Shown here: one piece after another, positions 21,256 through 24,972 of the stretch
How the letters are laid out: the number at the start of each line of letters is the position of its first letter
Numbering within the stretch: the first letter of the stretch is position 1
Assembly (NCBI GenBank): GCA_027487145.1
Contig: JAIYEC010000054.1
Location: 1 to 24,972, forward strand
DNA from: a bacterium
GTDB taxonomy: Bacteria; Patescibacteriota; Minisyncoccia; Phycocordibacterales; UBA918
Direction of reading: 5' to 3'
DNA: 24,972 nt
Position numbers and translations under genes: made by a program
Notes under the pieces: generated by a model
What the model saw: only the letters and a program-made list of their open reading frames with translations
What the model was told of the DNA's origin: nothing
The model's database searches: none

Positions 21256-21675
21256 TTATGAATTCTGTAACACTTGATTCAAGAGACCTTGAACCTCCTT
21301 ATTATGTTCTGGTTGAATACGAATGAACGTAAGCTTAGGAAATGAAGCTACTTTCATATTATGAATCTCAATAAAAAACGGTACAAGTCCTGGTTCGGTA
21401 ATCTGTAGTTCACCGCTGAGTTGTTTTTTTACAAAATCACTACCAAGCTTCACGTCGACCTGTAGGCCTCGCGTGCTCTTGCCGTATACCTCTTTGGCTA
21501 GTTGTAGTCCACGAATAACAGCATAGTAGGCCGCAAAGTGAGTGGTGGCATTACCGATTGATTCAGCTACTTCACGCGTGACGGCGCCGCGTGCATCTAC
21601 AATTTGCACACCCACCGCAGATGGACCAGGATTGCCCTTACTTGCACCGTCAGTAAAAATAGTAATTTTCTTCAT
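21256..21675 (-). CDS. RNase H-fold protein with most catalytic residues replaced
   Basis: 139 residues, like the short RNase HI-like proteins. It starts ITIFTDGASKGNPGP with the first catalytic Asp at residue 9. The second position, normally Glu in NNxAEY, is Ala49 (THFAAYYA). The third, normally Asp in SDSxLVxxQL, is Gly78 (LGSDFVKKQL; Asp80 lies two residues later). The fourth, normally Asp in NxxADxLA, is Gln129 (NKEVQGLLN). The fold is probably kept but ordinary two-metal catalysis is unlikely. It may bind nucleic acid, or Asp74/Asp80 may substitute. TAGTGT (21682-21687) ends 6 nt before the ATG. recJ lies 57 bp upstream on the same strand. Confidence 0.82.
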   Translation of the reverse strand: MKKITIFTDGASKGNPGPSAVGVQIVDARGAVTREVAESIGNATTHFAAYYAVIRGLQLAKEVYGKSTRGLQVDVKLGSDFVKKQLSGELQITEPGLVPFFIEIHNMKVASFPKLTFIRIQPEHNKEVQGLLNQVLQNS

Positions 21676-21732
21676 GTGCCAACACTACCAGAAAAATACC
21701 TGTACCGCACGCGAAGTGACTAAAGGCAGGTA

Positions 21733-23409
21733 TTACAGTGCATCAATTATTCGTAACCGAACCTGCTGACGACCCATAAAGTATGATCGCTCAACGTGAG
21801 CAATCAACGTGATAACTGATTCTGCGTGGGGATTCTTTTGAAATGATGTTCCATCGGTAAAAAAGGCAATTCCTTCAAGTACTCCTCCACTAGTCTCTAG
21901 CACTACCTTCAGGTGTTCACCAGCTTTACCAAATTGTTCAACCTTGCGCGGTGTGACATGTTTAAACGCAAAAAGTGGCTTTCTATTGCCTGTGCCATAC
22001 GGAGCCAAAAGAGCAATATCTTCAACTAAAGCATGGGTCACTCCATCAAGTAACAATACCTCATCAATGCACTCCTCGGCTGAAACCATTGCCTGTTCAC
22101 CAAGCGATTCATACGCTGCGTTTAATTCTTCACTTAAGGAAAAAATGCTTTCATCTTTTACTGAGAATCCCCCAGAAGCATGATGCCCACCGTATTCAAG
22201 GAACACGTGTGGAATTGCATTCATTAAGGTGACGACACTTGCCTCTCCGCCGGATCGACACGAACCCTTAAATACACCATTACCGTCCTTCCCCCATAAA
22301 AATACTGGCCGTCTGTATTCTTCAGCTAACTTATTTGCTGCTAAGCCTACAAGAGCCGGACGCCACTGTGGGTTCCCAAGGACAAGCACCGGTGGCATAT
22401 CTTCGCTATGCTCTAGGCGTTTATGGATTTCTTTTGTCATGAGCGCTACCGCTGCTTTTCGTTCCCGATTTAGCTTTTCTAAATGATCAACTAATGCACC
22501 CGCTTCCACCACATCGGTTACCGACAACATCTTAAAGGCGTCTTCTGGAGTATCCATTCGAGAGGCGGCATTAATGCGAGGCCCAATGGTAAAACCGATA
22601 TCCTCTTCAGTGAGATACCGTTGGTCAATGCGGTTTTTCTTTAGGAGCGCTTGTAATCCGGGACGGCGTGATTTGCGAAGCACTTGTAAACCATAGCGGG
22701 CTAAGACTCGATTCTCTCCAATCAAGGGCACCATGTCAGCAATCGTCGCTATCCCTACCATATCAAGCCACCACTTTTCGTAGCCAGGAACGAGTTGGTG
22801 TTTTGTGCTCTTTAAGAGTGCTTGCGTTAGCTTGAAAACAACTGCAGCCCCACATAGTTCAGTAAATGGATAGGTTCCTAATTTTGGATTTACGATGGCG
22901 ACCGCCTCTGGCAGTGCTGTCGGTGGCTCGTGATGATCAGTAACAATGACATCAACTCCACGCTCCTTTGCGTACAAAACCGCTTCCACATCTGAGGTCC
23001 CACAATCAATGGTGATTATTAAAGAAACACCTTGTTGGTCAAGTTTTTCAATTGCTTCATGATTAAGTCCAAATCCTTCATAGTGTCGATGAGGAATGTA
23101 ATTTACGAAATTTTCATAGCTAACTGCCTTGAAAAAATCATGCAATACTACCGCACCTGGAATACCATCACAGTCATAGTCACTGAAAATCGCGATTTTT
23201 TCATTAGTCTGCATGGCGACTTTAATTCGCTCAACTGCCGTTTCCATATCATGGAGCAAAAAGGGGTCGTGCAACTGGGTTTCGTAGTTGGGCGCTAAAA
23301 ACACATCGACATCCTCTACTTGACGCGCATGAAGCAAGCGGTTCACGAGCGGTGAATGGTGAGGAGCAATTGTTGGAACATCCGTATCAGGAAAGCGGTA
23401 GGTGACCAT
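21733..23409 (-). CDS. recJ: Single-stranded-DNA-specific exonuclease RecJ
   Basis: 558 residues, typical of RecJ. The DHH phosphoesterase motifs appear in order: FSDYDCDGIPG, ITIDCGTSD and VTDHHEPP, then the DHHA1 domain with GGHHASGGF. The C-terminal OB-like domain ends QQVRLRIIDAL. RecJ digests single-stranded DNA 5' to 3' in recombination and repair, and would suit processing of DNA taken up through ComEC. TACCAT (23420-23425) ends 10 nt before the ATG. No SD. It is divergent from the HIT gene with only about 27 bp between starts. Confidence 0.96.
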   Translation of the reverse strand: MVTYRFPDTDVPTIAPHHSPLVNRLLHARQVEDVDVFLAPNYETQLHDPFLLHDMETAVERIKVAMQTNEKIAIFSDYDCDGIPGAVVLHDFFKAVSYENFVNYIPHRHYEGFGLNHEAIEKLDQQGVSLIITIDCGTSDVEAVLYAKERGVDVIVTDHHEPPTALPEAVAIVNPKLGTYPFTELCGAAVVFKLTQALLKSTKHQLVPGYEKWWLDMVGIATIADMVPLIGENRVLARYGLQVLRKSRRPGLQALLKKNRIDQRYLTEEDIGFTIGPRINAASRMDTPEDAFKMLSVTDVVEAGALVDHLEKLNRERKAAVALMTKEIHKRLEHSEDMPPVLVLGNPQWRPALVGLAANKLAEEYRRPVFLWGKDGNGVFKGSCRSGGEASVVTLMNAIPHVFLEYGGHHASGGFSVKDESIFSLSEELNAAYESLGEQAMVSAEECIDEVLLLDGVTHALVEDIALLAPYGTGNRKPLFAFKHVTPRKVEQFGKAGEHLKVVLETSGGVLEGIAFFTDGTSFQKNPHAESVITLIAHVERSYFMGRQQVRLRIIDAL

Positions 23410-23436
23410 AATATTCGCTATGGTACCATGACACGC

Positions 23437-23850
23437 ATGAGTACCATATTTTCAAAGATTATTTCAAAAGACGTACCAGCTGATATTGTGTATGAGGATG
23501 ATATAGTCTTAGCCTTTTTAGATATTCATCCCATTCAACCAGGACACACGTTAGTCATTCCAAAAGCACCAAGTGAAAATGGTATTGCCTGTGACCCTGA
23601 TACTCTCGGTCATATTATGAAAATTGCTCAACAAATTGCCAAAGCACAAACATCAGTCCTTGGGTGTGATGGGGTGAACTTTTTTATGAATAATGGCGCT
23701 GCCGCCGGACAAGAAGTGTTCCATACTCACTTACATGTGATTCCACGATTCACTGATGATAATACGTTTGAAAAACCTTTACGTGGTGAATACGAAAGCG
23801 GCGAGGCTACCAGCCTCACCGCGTCGTTGGCTGCATCTCTAGAGAGCTAA
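23437..23850 (+). CDS. HIT-family (histidine triad) nucleotide hydrolase
   Basis: 137 residues from MSTIFSKIISKDVPADIV; a second in-frame ATG 9 nt upstream (23428) is possible, and longer extensions run back into recJ. The family cleaves phosphoramidates or dinucleoside polyphosphates. IFSKII..VPADIVYEDD..AFLDIHPIQPGHTLVIPK and the active-site H-x-H-x-H (FHTHLHVIPR) are present, as is the NNGAAAGQEVFH loop. The last 19 codons recur at 24704-24763 beyond the following cassette, so the present C-terminus may have been supplied by the insertion or duplicated by it. No SD. Confidence 0.92.
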   Translation: MSTIFSKIISKDVPADIVYEDDIVLAFLDIHPIQPGHTLVIPKAPSENGIACDPDTLGHIMKIAQQIAKAQTSVLGCDGVNFFMNNGAAAGQEVFHTHLHVIPRFTDDNTFEKPLRGEYESGEATSLTASLAASLES

Positions 23851-23854
23851 TACA

Positions 23855-23912
23855 CAAAAAATAGCCTCTATCCCCAGCCCTTGTTCCGAAGAACAAAGGA
23901 CTGAAGATAGAG
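23855..23912 (-). terminator. Terminator of the gene at 23947
   Basis: Long imperfect stem (CTCTATC/GATAGAG outside, CCTTGTTC/GAACAAAGG inside) followed by TTTTTT on the minus strand. A second hairpin ACTTTA..GGCT/AGCC..TAAAGT lies between it and the stop. Confidence 0.82.
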
Positions 23913-23946
23913 AGCTAAGGATTACTTTAAGGCTGAAGCCCTAAAG

Positions 23947-24507
23947 TCAGTTGCTGAACACCCGATAGCCAGCGTAAGAGACGTAAGCGGCACAGAACGG
24001 ATGGCAGTAGATGTACCACGCACGGTGGTCGCGACGCCAGTAGACGTTCACCACGTGAAGCGTGCCATCCTTACCCTTCACAGGGAAGAGGTTGGCGTAG
24101 CCTTTGGTCAGAAGGGTGCCCGACGCACCACCCCACTGAGCTTCGATCAAGGCCTGAATCTGGCCAAGGTCGACAACGTTCGCGAGAGTGGCGGCATACT
24201 GGTCGGAGCCCACCTTGCCGAACGAATAGTCTTCACTGGTGTTATGTTCCAGCATCCGACCTGTGGGCAAGGTACCCCGGATGATGTGACCGTCGAGGCC
24301 AACATACCGCTCAAGATTCGAGTCGACCCAGAGGCCGTCACGAGTCTGGAAGAAAACCGAGCCATTGTAGAGCTGACCTTCGACAGGTACGAGAGTGAAC
24401 TTGAGGGTTCCAGCGAGAAGGGCGAGCACGGTGGCTTCACCGCCGAGCTTCTTTACCAAGGCGTTCATCTGACCCATCGTCAGATTACGAGCTGCAAAAT
24501 TTGACAT
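23947..24507 (-). CDS. Hypothetical protein of an inserted cassette
   Basis: 186 residues. It starts MSNFAARNLTMGQMNALVKK, an N-terminal helical motif 'LTxGQxNAxVKKLGG' that I associate from memory with small uncharacterised proteins of Parcubacteria (not searched). The middle has mixed beta strands (FFQTRDGLWVDSNLERYVG), and the C-terminus is aromatic (YWRRDHRAWYIYCHPF) ending GYRVFSN. No signal peptide. The codons look more GC-rich than recJ or the HIT gene. The promoter at 24658-24686 gives a leader of about 145 nt that carries a 25-bp perfect hairpin. A 167-residue frame on the opposite strand is considered a shadow. Confidence 0.72.
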   Translation of the reverse strand: MSNFAARNLTMGQMNALVKKLGGEATVLALLAGTLKFTLVPVEGQLYNGSVFFQTRDGLWVDSNLERYVGLDGHIIRGTLPTGRMLEHNTSEDYSFGKVGSDQYAATLANVVDLGQIQALIEAQWGGASGTLLTKGYANLFPVKGKDGTLHVVNVYWRRDHRAWYIYCHPFCAAYVSYAGYRVFSN

Positions 24508-24579
24508 GGGAGTATCTTTCTGGGCTACATTGCCCGTTTGTCACCTGCTCACCCGCAGACACTGGGCCATGGTCTTAGA

Positions 24580-24641
24580 GTGAACCACAGCGGGTTTGAA
24601 AAAACATCTGTTTTTTCAAACCCGCTGTGGTTCACAGATGT
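24580..24641 (-). promoter_or_regulatory. 25-bp perfect hairpin with possible pseudoknot in the leader of the gene at 23947
   Basis: Positions 24580-24604 are exactly complementary to 24611-24635, with the 6-nt loop between. The loop (CAGATG on the minus strand) can also pair with CATCTG just 5' of the hairpin (24635-24640), forming an H-type pseudoknot or an alternative fold. There is no trailing T tract, so it is not a simple terminator. Confidence 0.8.
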
Positions 24642-24657
24642 AAAGAACAGTGATAAT

Positions 24658-24686
24658 ATAATAACACACTTTTCAATAAAAAGCAA
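24658..24686 (-). promoter_or_regulatory. Promoter of the gene at 23947
   Basis: TTGCTT (24681-24686), 17 nt, TATTAT (24658-24663) on the minus strand. Confidence 0.65.
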
Positions 24687-24703
24687 GTATAGGCTACGCC
24701 ACT

Positions 24704-24763
24704 TACGAAAGCGGCGAGGCTTTCAGCCTCGCCGCGTCATTGGCTACTACACTTGAGCAGTAA
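24704..24763 (+). pseudogene. Detached duplicate of the HIT gene 3' end (19 codons plus stop)
   Basis: Translates in frame as YESGEAFSLAASLATTLEQ-stop, against YESGEATSLTASLAASLES-stop at the end of the HIT gene (23791-23850). By eye 48 of 60 bases match, with no gaps and the same stop position. It ends one base before the pgk stop codon. Both copies contain a GCGGCGAGGCT/AGCCTCGCCGC hairpin (one mismatch in the HIT copy). It looks like the original gene end left behind when the cassette arrived. Confidence 0.8.
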
Positions 24764-24764
24764 T

Positions 24765-24972
24765 CTATTTCAATAAATCTAATACCGAGGTGCTCCCATG
24801 TTCAAGGTAGGTGAGCATAGCGCCACCACCGATTGAAACAAAGCCGATGTTTTGATTGAGCTCAAGATCTTCAATAGCTGCGACGGTATCACCTCCTCCG
24901 ACAACCGAAAATGCTTTACTAGCGGCGAGTGCTCGCATGGTATCTTCCGTGCTCGTTTTGTATCCTGCTTCA
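24765..24972 (-). CDS. pgk: Phosphoglycerate kinase, C-terminal part (cut by window edge)
   Basis: The last 68 codons plus stop of Pgk, which makes ATP from 1,3-bisphosphoglycerate in glycolysis. The frame reads EAGYKTSTEDTMRALAASKA, then SVVGGGDTVAAIEDL (nucleotide-binding GGGD-T-xAA motif) and FVSIGGGAMLTYLEHG, ending VLDLLK. These are the diagnostic C-terminal segments. The N-terminus lies outside the window. It is convergent with the HIT gene and its 3' duplicate. Confidence 0.95.
   Translation of the reverse strand, partial: EAGYKTSTEDTMRALAASKAFSVVGGGDTVAAIEDLELNQNIGFVSIGGGAMLTYLEHGSTSVLDLLK

Noticed and set aside
23356..23436. N-terminal extension of the HIT protein (start at 23356).
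   Set aside because: It would overlap recJ coding sequence, and the family begins close to the IFSKII segment.
24001..24504. 167-residue open frame on the plus strand opposite the gene at 23947.
   Set aside because: Promoter, leader hairpin and terminator all fit the minus-strand gene, whose protein shows plausible domain-like segments. The plus frame is a GC-rich shadow.

Overview
The window reads as chromosome of a Patescibacteria (CPR) bacterium, most likely of the Parcubacteria/Paceibacteria group. This is inferred from gene content: very short spacers, many small secreted or orphan proteins, a single-gene cohesin-dockerin protein, Gmad2 and Kazal-like proteins, a ComEC channel separate from its metallo-beta-lactamase domain, and core genes without Shine-Dalgarno (SD) sequences. 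No tRNA, rRNA, CRISPR array, insertion sequence or integrase gene was found.

Layout. Positions 1-4160 (minus): fusA, then tuf and the start of rpsJ, with a terminator and two tandem structured repeats after fusA. Positions 4260-14470 are an unrelated block splitting the ancestral str operon: a secreted peptidase/SleB wall hydrolase, a candidate structured RNA, gdhA, a 21-residue protein, a cohesin-dockerin protein, a Kazal-like protein, a small membrane protein, a GIY-YIG protein, an ABC-F ATPase, a Gmad2 lipoprotein-like protein, several orphan genes and a TM2 protein. Positions 14620-15745: rpsG and rpsL (minus), the other half of the str operon. Positions 15750-17575: an orphan gene and a site-2 protease, flanked by two inverted copies of an RNA-like leader that precede rpsL and rpmB. 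Positions 17574-20612: ComEC-type MBL hydrolase, superoxide dismutase and ComEC channel. Positions 20724-24972: orphan coiled-coil gene, RNase H-fold protein lacking most catalytic residues, recJ, a HIT hydrolase, an orphan cassette inserted behind it, and the C-terminus of pgk.

Two expression styles coexist. Many ordinary genes have a -10 hexamer ending 6-8 nt before the start codon and no SD, so they are probably leaderless. The orphan genes (4395, 5838, 12616, 13109, 13632, 16010, 20724) mostly have consensus -35/-10 promoters, a clear SD and their own terminator, and several look richer in GC.

Most notable: (1) the leader RNA shared by rpsL and rpmB, with compensatory base changes; (2) the cassette at 23851-24703, bounded on both sides by a 19-codon HIT 3' end; (3) the tandem structured repeats behind fusA; (4) a candidate regulatory RNA at 5627-5757; (5) a 25-bp perfect hairpin with a pseudoknot option in the leader at 24580-24641. 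All functional statements are from reading the sequence; no database search was run.
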